Origin: Spirochaetaceae bacterium
GTDB lineage: Bacteria; Myxococcota_A; UBA9160; UBA4427
Direction: 5' to 3'
Assembly: GCA_020632655.1 (NCBI GenBank)
Contig: JACKFD010000004.1
Coordinates: 248,001-312,000, forward strand
Length of the DNA stretch: 64,000 nt
The notes under the pieces were generated by a model. The model saw only the letters and a program-made list of their open reading frames with translations, was not told the origin of the DNA and did no database searches. Shown here piece after piece: positions 24,253 to 32,431 of the stretch. How positions within the stretch are numbered: the stretch's first letter is position 1; the number at the start of each line of letters is the position of its first letter. The position numbers and the translations under genes were made by a program.

Positions 24253-25557
24253 TCATCGCGCGAAGAGCGCGACTCCAGCACCGCCGACGATCCAGGCGAA
24301 CGAGAGCAGGGCGAGGCCCCGCAGCAACCGATCTCCGAAGGCGGCCCCGGAATCGTCCATGTCGTCTTCCGCCGACGTCCCGCAGCCTTCGCTCTCGTCG
24401 ACATCCCGACCCGGATCGCCCGCGTCTCCTCCCGGAGCCGCGGAGCCCCCACGCGACAGCCAGCCGAGCACCCCCGTGACGCCGAGGAAGAGCAGATCGA
24501 GCGCCAGCGTGTGGTCGATCGCGAATCGAGACTCCGGCCGGATCGATCCGTGGGTCGCTCGCGCCGACGCGGGCAGCCAGCCGACGGCGTCGAATCCGAC
24601 GTGCAACAGCGTCGAGGTCGTGATCAGACAGACCAGGAAGACACCGAGGATGTAGACGGCCATCCTCCACCCGAAGTAGCGGGCGCTGATGCGCAGGACG
24701 GGGAAGACGACGAGGTCGGAGAAGAGGAAGGCCATCACGCCGGCGAAGCTCACGCCCGAAGCGAAGAGCAGCGACGCGAGCGGGATGTTGCCCATGGACC
24801 CGATGAACGTGAAGAAGGCTGCGAGCGGACCGATCGCCGCCTGGAGGACGAGCTCTCCGATCGCGGGATCCTGACCCGCGTCGGCCCCGACGAAGAGGGT
24901 TCGGAAGAGCCGGTCGGGGACGAAGGCTGCGATCACACCGGCGACGGTGAAGCCGAACGTGACGTCGCGCCAGACCATCTTCCACTCCATGAAGTAGCGC
25001 TTTGCGATGCGTTCCCAACCGTCCCGCGATCGGATCCGTTCGCGCCAGTCGGATCGCTCGAGATCGCCTTCGTCCTCCTCTCCTTCGGCCTCGATCCGGC
25101 TGTGCTCCCGCGCTTCCTCCTCGAGTCGCGCAGGCAGGGTCGAACGGACGAGGAGCCACATGATCGCGATCAGGAGCAGGCCGCCCAGGTACTCGCCGGC
25201 CACGAAGGGCCAGCCCAGGAACACGTAGATCAGGATGCCGAGCTCGATGACGAGATTCGTCGACGCGAGCAGGAAGGCGAGCGCCGGCACGAGTCCGGCG
25301 CCCTTCTGGAAGAGCGCCCGGCTCGTGCTGAGGGCGGCGAAGCTGCACGAGCTCGAGAGGAACCCGAAGCCCACCGCGAGCGCGACGGATCGTGGGCCGT
25401 CCCGCCCCATCGTCCTCTGCATGCGCGCCTCGGTCACGAGGACCTGGATCATCGCGCTGATCAGGTAGCCGAGACAGAAGGCCCAGAGCGCGGTCCAGAA
25501 GAAGCCGAGCGAGGTCATCGCCGCCTCGGCCCACCCCGATAGAAAGGACGAGGTCAT
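24253..25557 (-). CDS. DUF318/YraQ-type permease
   Basis: 434 residues with about eight or nine membrane spans. The conserved Cys motif FLSSSCSFAALSTSRALFQKG, the repeat-like ASTNLVIELGILIYVFLGW and the second-half IGSMGNIPLASLLFASGVSFAGVMAFLFSDL are typical of the UPF0718/ArsP-related permease family. These move anions or organoarsenicals in some members; the substrate here is unknown. A cytoplasmic acidic loop (EAEGEEDEGDLERSD) splits the two halves. The ATG at 25557 has GGAGACGAGG upstream. It sits between stress genes but in the opposite orientation to csbD-uspA. Confidence 0.8.
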   Translation of the reverse strand: MTSSFLSGWAEAAMTSLGFFWTALWAFCLGYLISAMIQVLVTEARMQRTMGRDGPRSVALAVGFGFLSSSCSFAALSTSRALFQKGAGLVPALAFLLASTNLVIELGILIYVFLGWPFVAGEYLGGLLLIAIMWLLVRSTLPARLEEEAREHSRIEAEGEEDEGDLERSDWRERIRSRDGWERIAKRYFMEWKMVWRDVTFGFTVAGVIAAFVPDRLFRTLFVGADAGQDPAIGELVLQAAIGPLAAFFTFIGSMGNIPLASLLFASGVSFAGVMAFLFSDLVVFPVLRISARYFGWRMAVYILGVFLVCLITTSTLLHVGFDAVGWLPASARATHGSIRPESRFAIDHTLALDLLFLGVTGVLGWLSRGGSAAPGGDAGDPGRDVDESEGCGTSAEDDMDDSGAAFGDRLLRGLALLSFAWIVGGAGVALFAR

Positions 25558-25618
25558 GGCCTCGTCTCCGGCCCCCGGAACGCCCGCCGTGTCGATCCGG
25601 CGGGCGTGGGCGAGCCGC

Positions 25619-27067
25619 TCACTCCGTGCCGAGTGCGCGGGCGACGCGATCTCCGACGTCCGTGTGGATCGATCGCCAGTAGTCCACGACGCGGGCCTGC
25701 ATCTTCGAGGAGAGTCCCTGGCCGGCATGGTCGACGACGTTGTCGACGAGATGGTCGACCTCTTCACCGCCGAGGACCTTGTCGATCAGTGTCCGGGCCT
25801 GTCCGAAGTCGTCGTCCTCCGGGTGCCGTCGCTGCGGCGCGCGGACGAGCGGGCCCGTCGGCCAGCGCACGTGGGTCTCGGCGTAGCGCTCCGGTCGGGC
25901 CGCCGGGCCGCCTCGGCTGTTCGGCGCGTAGACCGGATCGCCGGGATTGCGCAGGCGCATCGCGCCGTCCTTGTTGTAGCTCCGGACCTCGCCGATCGGC
26001 CGGTTGATCGGGAGCTGCAGGTAGTTCGTGCCGATGCGATGGCGATGGGCGTCGGGATAGCTGAAGAGCCGACCGAGCAGCATCCGATCAGGGCTGGGCT
26101 CGATCCCGGGAACCAGGTTCGAGGGCTCGAAGGCGGATTGCTCGACCTCGGCGAAGTAGTCGTCGGGGTTCCGGTTCAGGACCAGGCGTCCGACCGGGAT
26201 CGGCGGGTAGTCGGCGTGGGGCCAGACCTTGGTCAGGTCGAAGGGGTCGAAGCGGTAGTTCGCCGCCTCGGTGACGGGCATGATCTGCATCTCGAGGGTC
26301 CACGACGCCTCGTCGCCCCGCTCCATCGCATTCCAGAGGTCGCGGCGATGGTAGTCGGGATCCTCGGCGGTCATCGCCTGCGCGTCGCGCCGGGTGAAGT
26401 TCTCGATGCCCTGGTCCGTCTTGAAGTGGTACTTCACGTAGAAGGCCTGGCCGTCCTCGTTCACCCACGTGAAGGTATGACTGCCGTAGCCGTTCATGTG
26501 CCGGTAGGTGCGTGGCGTGCCACGGTCGGTCATCAGGAACGTGACCTGATGCGCCGTCTCGGGCGAGAGCGTCCAGAAGTCCCACTGCATCGCGTGGTCC
26601 CGCATGCCGTTGTCCGAGCGGCGCTTCTGGGAGTGGATGAAGTCCTGGAACTTCTGCGGGTCGCGGATGAAGAAGATCGGCGTGTTGTTGCCGACCAGGT
26701 CGTAGTTGCCCTCTTCCGTGTAGAGCTTGATCGCGAAGCCGCGCGGGTCGCGGACCGTGTCCGGGTAGCCCTGCTCGCCGGCGACGCTCGAGAAGCGCAC
26801 GAAGGCGTCGGTTCGCCTGCCCTTGCGGAAGACCTTCGCGCGGGTGAACGCGCGCAGGTCCTCGTGGCACTCGAAGTAGCCGTGCGCGCCGGCTCCCTTC
26901 GCGTGGACCACCCGCTCCGGGACCCGCTCGCGGTTGAACTGGGCCATCTTCTGGATCAGGTAGTGGTCCTGCAGCAGGATCGGCCCGGTCGGGCCGGTCG
27001 TCAGCGAGTACTCGTCGCTCGGCGCCGGTATGCCGGCGTCCGTCGTGGTCGTGGGTCTCTCGGCCAT
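25619..27067 (-). CDS. Catalase (heme, small-subunit type)
   Basis: 482 residues, clade-3-like length. The distal His55 (RVPERVVHAKGAGAHGYF) and the Asn in NTPIFFIRDP are present, as is the heme-ligand Tyr in RLFSYPDAHRHRIG. FVRFSSVAGEQG and the NADPH-region residues also match. It decomposes H2O2 in the cytoplasm. The ATG has TGGAGGC upstream, which lies in one arm of a 12-bp inverted repeat. A sigma-54 promoter and a related enhancer dyad precede it, the same arrangement as sodB. Confidence 0.95.
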   Translation of the reverse strand: MAERPTTTTDAGIPAPSDEYSLTTGPTGPILLQDHYLIQKMAQFNRERVPERVVHAKGAGAHGYFECHEDLRAFTRAKVFRKGRRTDAFVRFSSVAGEQGYPDTVRDPRGFAIKLYTEEGNYDLVGNNTPIFFIRDPQKFQDFIHSQKRRSDNGMRDHAMQWDFWTLSPETAHQVTFLMTDRGTPRTYRHMNGYGSHTFTWVNEDGQAFYVKYHFKTDQGIENFTRRDAQAMTAEDPDYHRRDLWNAMERGDEASWTLEMQIMPVTEAANYRFDPFDLTKVWPHADYPPIPVGRLVLNRNPDDYFAEVEQSAFEPSNLVPGIEPSPDRMLLGRLFSYPDAHRHRIGTNYLQLPINRPIGEVRSYNKDGAMRLRNPGDPVYAPNSRGGPAARPERYAETHVRWPTGPLVRAPQRRHPEDDDFGQARTLIDKVLGGEEVDHLVDNVVDHAGQGLSSKMQARVVDYWRSIHTDVGDRVARALGTE

Positions 27068-27071
27068 GATG

Positions 27072-27108
27072 CCTCCATTCGAATCGCACGGGCGCGTTCG
27101 AATGGAGG
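27072..27108. repeat. 12-bp perfect inverted repeat in the catalase leader
   Basis: CCTCCATTCGAA (27072-27083) and TTCGAATGGAGG (27097-27108) are separated by 13 nt. The arm nearest the gene contains the GGAGG ribosome site. In RNA from an upstream start it would sequester the site. From the sigma-54 start (~27100) only the second arm is transcribed, so it could instead be a DNA operator. Confidence 0.7.
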
Positions 27109-27109
27109 G

Positions 27110-27125
27110 TGCAAGGGGCGTACCG
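27110..27125 (-). promoter_or_regulatory. Sigma-54-like promoter for catalase
   Basis: On the minus strand CGGTACGCCCCTTGCA has GG-N10-GC and one mismatch (GGTACG) to the core. Confidence 0.7.
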
Positions 27126-27187
27126 GCGTCCGGGCGATCCCGAGCCGCACGCGGACGAGACACGGACGATCCGAGACCTCGGACCTT

Positions 27188-27200
27188 TGTAGATTCTTCC
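27188..27200. promoter_or_regulatory. Candidate enhancer dyad for catalase
   Basis: TGTAG-ATT-CTTCC keeps the left arm of the 18477 dyad exactly and three of five bases of the right arm. It is centred 82-83 bp upstream of the catalase -12 GC, the same distance as at sodB. Confidence 0.5.
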
Positions 27201-27233
27201 CGGGCAGGGCGATCCGCCGCCGCCGTAGCGTCG

Positions 27234-27689
27234 CTAGGACTGCTGCATGAACGCCGGCGCGTTGTACACGTAGCTCGCGTCTTCGACGCGCTTGCGGATG
27301 CGCCAGCCGGCGGGCGTGCGGACGTACTCGTCGAGGTACCACAGGCCGCAGAAGAAGATGTGGCCCCACTTCTCGCCGCTCTTCGGCTCGCACTCCTGCG
27401 GATTGATGCACATGACCTTGCCCGTCGCGCGGTCGCCGTCGAGCTTGATCTGGATGTTCCCGTTCATGTGCTGGTGGTGCGGGAAGACCTTCATGGCCTT
27501 GTGCAGGAACGCGATCGTCGTCTCGAGGTCGCCCTTCGAGCCGCCGAAGGCGGAGTAGTCGATGAACGCGTCGGGGGTGAAGACCTCGTCGCGGAGCTTG
27601 TCGAAGTCCTTGGTGTCGATGATCTCGGAGTAGCGCCAGACGAGGTCCTGGATCTCGAGGCGGTCGGAGATTTCCTGAAGCGTCAGCAT
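27234..27689 (-). CDS. SnoaL-like (NTF2-fold) protein
   Basis: 151 residues of the SnoaL_4/NTF2-like group: EISDRLEIQDLVWRYSEIID at the N-terminus, LRDEVFTPDAFIDYSAFGG, then HHQHMNGNIQI and the C-terminal strands with WYLDEYVRTPAGWRIRKRV. The cone-shaped fold serves as isomerase, dehydratase or binding domain; key catalytic residues of steroid isomerases are not clearly conserved. The ATG has GGGAGCC upstream. It follows dapB by ~120 bp in the same direction with a GC-rich hairpin between, so cotranscription is uncertain. Confidence 0.8.
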   Translation of the reverse strand: MLTLQEISDRLEIQDLVWRYSEIIDTKDFDKLRDEVFTPDAFIDYSAFGGSKGDLETTIAFLHKAMKVFPHHQHMNGNIQIKLDGDRATGKVMCINPQECEPKSGEKWGHIFFCGLWYLDEYVRTPAGWRIRKRVEDASYVYNAPAFMQQS

Positions 27690-27748
27690 CGCGGGGCTCC
27701 CTGGTCTGGGGTTTGGTCGTGGTCGAGACATGGGTCGATGGATGGCGA

Positions 27749-27766
27749 GCCCCCATGATGGGGGGC
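27749..27766 (-). terminator. GC hairpin between dapB and SnoaL-like gene
   Basis: GCCCCC-ATGAT-GGGGGGC can form a compact hairpin 42 bp after the dapB stop. No T-tract follows, so it may attenuate rather than terminate. Confidence 0.35.
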
Positions 27767-27807
27767 GCATCCGGTCGAGTCCAGCGGATTCGCGCGGTCG
27801 GCGTTGG

Positions 27808-28629
27808 CTAGGACGCGAGCCCGAGGACCTGCTCGATCCGGTAGAGGCCGGGAGCGCGGCCGGCGAGCCACGCGGCGGCGCGCACGGCGCCGACGGCGAA
27901 GTGTCCGCGGGTCTGGGCGCGATGGACGAGCTCGACGCGCTCGCCCCGGCCGACGAAGTAGACCGTGTGTTCGCCGGGGTTGTCGCCCCCGCGCAGGGTC
28001 TGGATGCCGATCGCGCCCTCGGGTCGCGGTCCCGTCTCGCCGGAGCGCTCGAGCACGACGTGCTCCGCGAGCGTCTTGCCCTGCCCCTCGGCGACCGCCT
28101 CGGCGAGGAAGAGCGCCGTCCCGCTCGGGGCATCGCGCTTCTGCCCATGATGCAGCTCGAAGAGCTCGGCGTCGTAGCCGGGTCCCAGCAGCCGCGCCGC
28201 CTCCCGGGCGAGATGACCGAGCACGTTCACGGCGACCGAGAAATTCGGCGCGTGCACGACCGGGATCCGCTCGGCGAGCCGCGCGATCTCGGCGCGGCCG
28301 GCCTCGTCGAAGCCCGTCGTGCCCGTCACGTAGGCGATCCCGGCATCGGCGGCGACGCGCAGGTTCGCGAGGGTCGAGGCCGGCACGGAGAAGTCGATCG
28401 CGACCCCGCAGCCGTCGAGGGCCGCCTTGGGCTCGTCGCGCAGCACGACGCCCGGATCCCCCGCGACCGCGGGCTCGAGCGTGCGGCCGACCTCCGGATG
28501 GCCCGGTCGCTCGAGCGCGCCCGCGAAGCGCAGCCGCGGCTCGCCAGCGAGCGCCGCGCGCACCTCGAGGCCCATGCGCCCCTGCGCGCCCACCACCATC
28601 ACGCCCGTCCGATCCTTCACCGCCGTCAC
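27808..28629 (-). CDS. dapB: 4-hydroxy-tetrahydrodipicolinate reductase
   Basis: 273 residues. The N-terminal Rossmann motif VMVVGAQGRMG binds NAD(P)H; IDFSVPAS, GTTGF and APNFSVAVNV follow. The active-site block ELHHGQKRDAPSGTAL carries the catalytic His pair and the substrate-binding Lys. It reduces the DapA product in the diaminopimelate/lysine pathway. The start is GTG with GGAGGAGAAGG upstream. It is downstream of dapA in the same direction with a 34-bp gap. Confidence 0.95.
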   Translation of the reverse strand: MTAVKDRTGVMVVGAQGRMGLEVRAALAGEPRLRFAGALERPGHPEVGRTLEPAVAGDPGVVLRDEPKAALDGCGVAIDFSVPASTLANLRVAADAGIAYVTGTTGFDEAGRAEIARLAERIPVVHAPNFSVAVNVLGHLAREAARLLGPGYDAELFELHHGQKRDAPSGTALFLAEAVAEGQGKTLAEHVVLERSGETGPRPEGAIGIQTLRGGDNPGEHTVYFVGRGERVELVHRAQTRGHFAVGAVRAAAWLAGRAPGLYRIEQVLGLAS

Positions 28630-28663
28630 GAAGCCTTCTCCTCCTTCGGAGTCTCCCTGCGCT

Positions 28664-29539
28664 TCATTGCAGGATGCCGAGATCCTTCAGCACGACCTTC
28701 AATCGCTCGAGGTTCGCGTCGCCGATCGGCGTGAGCGGCAGGCGGATCTCGCCGCCACACCAGCCGAGCGCGGCGGCCGCGGCCTTGACCGGGATCGGAT
28801 TCGTCTCGCAGAAGAGCACGTCGAAGAGCGGCAGCAGCTCGTAGTGCCGGGCGCGCGCGCCGGCGACGTCGCCCGCCTCGAAGCGGCGGACGATGTCGCA
28901 GACGAGGCCCGGGGCGATGTTCGAGCTGGTCGAGATGACGCCCTTTCCGCCGATCGCCATCAGGGGCAGCGTCAGCGAGTCGTCGCCGGAGAGTACGGCG
29001 AAGTCGGCCGGGCACTTGGCGATCACGTGCGACATCTGGTCGAGATTGCCCGAGGCCTCCTTCACACCGACGATGTGTTCGAGGCGGGCGAGGCGGGCGA
29101 TCGTCTCGGGGGCGATGTTCGACGCCGTGCGGCCCGGGATGTTGTAGACGACGAGGGGGAAGGCGACCTCGCTCGCGATCGCGGCGTAGTGGGCGTAGAT
29201 GCCTTCCTGGGTCGGCTTGTTGTAGTAGGGCGAGAGGAGGAGCGCGCCGGACGCGCCGGCCTCCTTCGCGTGCCGCGTCAGCTCGATCGCCTCCCGGGTC
29301 GAGTTCGAGCCCGTTCCGGCCATCACGGGCACGCGACCGCGGGCGGCGTCGATCACGATCTCGACGACCTGGCGATGTTCGAGATGCGAGAGCGTGGCGG
29401 ACTCGCCGGTCGAGCCGCAGGGCACGAGGCCGTCTATCCCCGCCTCGATCTGGCGCTCGACGAGGGCGCGGAGCGCCTCCTCGTCGACCCCGCCGTTGCG
29501 GAAGGGCGTGACGAGCGCGGTGTGGATGCCTTCGAACAT
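28664..29539 (-). CDS. dapA: 4-hydroxy-tetrahydrodipicolinate synthase
   Basis: 291 residues of the class I aldolase TIM barrel. Key residues are Lys160 (GVKEASGNL) forming the Schiff base, Tyr132 (VYNIPGR), and Thr44/Thr43 region GSTGES. It condenses pyruvate with aspartate semialdehyde. The gene lies 72 bp after dapF and 34 bp before dapB, in the standard DAP gene order, so the five genes from argH are probably one operon. Confidence 0.96.
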   Translation of the reverse strand: MFEGIHTALVTPFRNGGVDEEALRALVERQIEAGIDGLVPCGSTGESATLSHLEHRQVVEIVIDAARGRVPVMAGTGSNSTREAIELTRHAKEAGASGALLLSPYYNKPTQEGIYAHYAAIASEVAFPLVVYNIPGRTASNIAPETIARLARLEHIVGVKEASGNLDQMSHVIAKCPADFAVLSGDDSLTLPLMAIGGKGVISTSSNIAPGLVCDIVRRFEAGDVAGARARHYELLPLFDVLFCETNPIPVKAAAAALGWCGGEIRLPLTPIGDANLERLKVVLKDLGILQ

Positions 29540-29611
29540 GCTGGCAGTTCCTCGCTCACGTGCGTGAGCCCACGGCGGGATCGCGAGCGGCCGCGCCGTG
29601 ACGCGGGAATG

Positions 29612-30481
29612 TTAGTCGTCGAGGGGCCAGACGCCCGTGAAGACCGTGGCGGCGGGACCCGTCATGAAGACGTGGCTCGTGCGGTCGGCCCAGGCGATCC
29701 GCAGCTCGCCGCCGCGTAGCTCGATCGTCACCTCGCGGTCGACCACGCCCCGCAGCATCGATGCGACCGCAACGGCGCAGGCGCCGGAGCCGCAGGCGAG
29801 GGTCTCGCCCGTGCCGCGCTCCCAGGTCCGTTGCCGGATGCGATCGCGGGAGACGATCTCGATGAACTCGACGTTCACGCGGTTCGGGAAGGCGACGTGG
29901 TGCTCGAGGGCGGGGCCCACGCGATCGAGGGGGATCGCGTCGATGTCGTCGACCTGGATCACGCAATGCGGGTTGCCCATCGAGACCGACGCCGCGCGGA
30001 ACTCCGTCTGCCCATCCGGCCAGAGCGAGGCCGGCACGTCGATCGGCACGTCGAGGACGGGGCCGGGACCGGTCGCGAGCGTCGTCGGGATCTTCTCGGG
30101 GATCAGGATCGGGAGCCCCATGTCGACGGTCACGAGGCCTTCGCCCGCCCAGCGTGGTCGCACGACGCCCGACAACGTCTCGACGCCGATCTCGTCCGAC
30201 TTCGTGTGCCCCGCGTCGCGCAGGTACTTGTAGAAGGCGCGGATGCCGTTTGCGCACATCTCGACCTGGGAGCCGTCGGCGTTGTAGATGTCCATCCGGA
30301 AGTCGGCGGACGCCGACGCGCGCACGACGAGCATCTGGTCGAAGCCCACGCCGAAATGCCGGTCTGCGATCGCCTGCGCGAGCTTCGAGAGGTCCGCGGG
30401 CAGCTCGTCGCGCAGCCCGTCGAAGACGACGAAGTCGTTTCCGGCGCCGTGCATCTTCGTGAAGGGCAGGGGTCGGCTCAT
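29612..30481 (-). CDS. dapF: Diaminopimelate epimerase
   Basis: 289 residues. The two catalytic Cys are Cys76 (EMCANGIRAF) and Cys230 (GETLACGSGACA), one in each pseudo-symmetric half. FTKMHGAGNDFVVFDG is the family opening. It converts LL-DAP to meso-DAP for lysine and peptidoglycan. The ATG overlaps the stop of the small lipoprotein gene (ATGA), so they are translationally coupled. Confidence 0.96.
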   Translation of the reverse strand: MSRPLPFTKMHGAGNDFVVFDGLRDELPADLSKLAQAIADRHFGVGFDQMLVVRASASADFRMDIYNADGSQVEMCANGIRAFYKYLRDAGHTKSDEIGVETLSGVVRPRWAGEGLVTVDMGLPILIPEKIPTTLATGPGPVLDVPIDVPASLWPDGQTEFRAASVSMGNPHCVIQVDDIDAIPLDRVGPALEHHVAFPNRVNVEFIEIVSRDRIRQRTWERGTGETLACGSGACAVAVASMLRGVVDREVTIELRGGELRIAWADRTSHVFMTGPAATVFTGVWPLDD

Positions 30482-30705
30482 CGTCGGGGCGCTCCGGTCG
30501 GGATCGGGAGGACGGCTGCGGCTCGGATATCGGATCGGAGGTCGGCGGCGCGCGCGTCGGGCGCGGGCGCCGGCCGCACGGGCCGCCCGTAGCGGCCGCA
30601 GGCCAGGAGTGTACCCGCGATCGCGAGAATTCCGAGGATCGCGAGCCGCCGCGTCCGGTGCGAGCAGCGCGTCACGCCGCGCGACGTGCGGAACGTGGAC
30701 GTCAT
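30478..30705 (-). CDS. Small LptM-like lipoprotein
   Basis: 75 residues with a signal peptide (hydrophobic LAILGILAIAGTLLA) and a lipobox LLAC giving Cys36. The sequence right after, CGRYGRPVRP, parallels the CGxKGPLxxP signature of LptM/YifL, a lipoprotein that helps mature the LptD lipopolysaccharide translocon. In Escherichia coli the same gene precedes dapF. Its start overlaps the argH stop and its stop overlaps dapF (ATGA at both ends). Easy to miss because of its size. Confidence 0.75.
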   Translation of the reverse strand: MTSTFRTSRGVTRCSHRTRRLAILGILAIAGTLLACGRYGRPVRPAPAPDARAADLRSDIRAAAVLPIPTGAPRR

Positions 30706-32198
30706 GCCCGACCCCCGCGCTCCGCCGCCTCGGCGCGCTCGAGCGCCGCGCGCTCCGTTGCGAGCTCGGCCTCGATCTCCGCGAGGGTCGCCTCGACGCG
30801 GCCGCGCGCGGTCCCGCCCGCGAGCGAACGGCTCTCGAGGCTCCGCTCCAGGTCGAGCAGCTCGTCCGCCCCGGCGTCGAAGGCCGGATGGAACGACTGC
30901 ATCGTCCCCTTGTCGAGGGAGCGCAGACCGACCCCGCTCCGCGTGCAGTGGCCGACGATCCGACCGACGACCTCATGGGCGTCGCGGAAGGGCACGCCCT
31001 GCCGCACCAGGAACTCCGCGAGGTCCGTCGCCAGCAGCATCGGATCCGCGGCCGCCGCCGCCATCCGATCGACGCGCACGGAGAGCGTCGCGAGCGCGCC
31101 CGCCATCACCTCGAGCGAGTCGCGCAGGGTCTCGACCGAGTCGAAGAGCGGCTCCTTGTCCTCCTGCAGATCGCGGTTGTAGGTGAGCGGAAGCCCCTTC
31201 AGGACCGTCAGCAGCGTGACCAGGTTGCCGATCGCACGCCCCGACTTCCCGCGCACGATCTCCGGCACGTCGGGGTTCTTCTTCTGAGGCATCAGGCTCG
31301 AGCCCGTCGAGTAGGCGTCCGCCAGCTCGACGAAGCCGAACTCCGCCGAGCTCCAGAGCACGAGCTCCTCCGCCAGCCGCGACAGATGCACCATCGTGAT
31401 CGCCGCGTTCGACAGGTACTCGAGGGCGCCGTCCCGCGACGCGACCGTGTCCATGCTGTTGCGCGTGGGCGCCTCGAAGCCGAGCTCCGCGGCGGTCCGC
31501 TCCCGCAGCAAGGGCAGCGTCGAGCCCGCCATCGCCCCCGCGCCGAGCGGACAGCGCCGGATCCGTGCGCGCCCGTCGCGGAAGCGCGAGGCGTCTCGGC
31601 CGAGCACCTCGACGTGGGCCAGCCAATGGTGCGCGAGGCGGACGGGCTGGGCGCGCTGGAGATGCGTGTAGCCCGGGAGCACCGTGTCGACGTGCTCGCG
31701 GGCACGCTCGAGCAGCACCCCGCGCAGCTCGAGCAGGCCGCGCTCGGTCGCGAGGCCGACCTCGCGCAGGAAGAGGGCGAGATCCGTCGCGACCTGGTCG
31801 TTGCGCGAGCGGCCCGTGTGGAGCTTGCCCGCGACGGCGCCGAGATGCGTGCGCAGGCGCGCCTCGATGTTCATATGGATGTCTTCGAGGGCGGGGTCGA
31901 AGGGGAAGGTCCCCGCCTCGATCTCGCCGGCGATCCGCTCGAGGCCCGCGACGAGCTCGGCCGACTCCTCGCGGGCGATCAGCCCCGCCTCGCCGAGCAT
32001 GCGGGCCTGGGCCTTCGAGCCGCGGATGTCGTGGCGCGCCAGCACGCGGTCGAAGTGGATCGAGGCGGAGAAGCGCTCGACGGTCGGGTCGGTCGCCTCG
32101 GAGAAGCGGCCGCCCCAGGGCTTCTTGGCGCCGCCGGCGGGCGCGTCGGGCGCGCTCGAGGCTTGCGAGGGTCCGGCTTTCGAGGATCGGGAGCTCAT
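30702..32198 (-). CDS. argH: Argininosuccinate lyase
   Basis: 498 residues. The fumarase/aspartase signature GSSLMPQKKNPD, the early WGGRFSEATDPTVERF, THLQRAQPV (catalytic His region) and AGSTLPLLRER are present. It cleaves argininosuccinate to arginine and fumarate. The first ~25 residues (SSRSSKAGPSQASSAPDAPAGG) are a low-complexity extension. The ATG at 32198 is the only ATG before the conserved part. It leads the argH-lptM-dapF-dapA-dapB run; lysA, which often sits here, is absent. Confidence 0.95.
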   Translation of the reverse strand: MSSRSSKAGPSQASSAPDAPAGGAKKPWGGRFSEATDPTVERFSASIHFDRVLARHDIRGSKAQARMLGEAGLIAREESAELVAGLERIAGEIEAGTFPFDPALEDIHMNIEARLRTHLGAVAGKLHTGRSRNDQVATDLALFLREVGLATERGLLELRGVLLERAREHVDTVLPGYTHLQRAQPVRLAHHWLAHVEVLGRDASRFRDGRARIRRCPLGAGAMAGSTLPLLRERTAAELGFEAPTRNSMDTVASRDGALEYLSNAAITMVHLSRLAEELVLWSSAEFGFVELADAYSTGSSLMPQKKNPDVPEIVRGKSGRAIGNLVTLLTVLKGLPLTYNRDLQEDKEPLFDSVETLRDSLEVMAGALATLSVRVDRMAAAAADPMLLATDLAEFLVRQGVPFRDAHEVVGRIVGHCTRSGVGLRSLDKGTMQSFHPAFDAGADELLDLERSLESRSLAGGTARGRVEATLAEIEAELATERAALERAEAAERGGRA

Positions 32199-32431
32199 GG
32201 CGCCGTACTCTCGCGGTTCGCGCCGCGGCGCACAAGCGCGCCCGGCCGGAACCCCCGCCGCGGCCGACGAGCGCGCCCGGCCGGAGCGCCCGCCGCGGCG
32301 CGGCGGTTCGCGAGGACTCGGAACGCGCGGGCCGCGGCGGGTTCCATGGCAGGGCGCGCGCGGCCGGCGCCGATGCCGTCCCGTGGGGTTCGGCCTAGTG
32401 TCCCGGGCCGGGTGCAGCGTCGCGCGGGGGG

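Noticed and set aside
24249..24276. GGAGTC...GACTCC hairpin at the permease gene end
   Set aside because: It overlaps the permease stop codon region, has a bulged stem and no T-tract on either side, so a terminator call is not supported.
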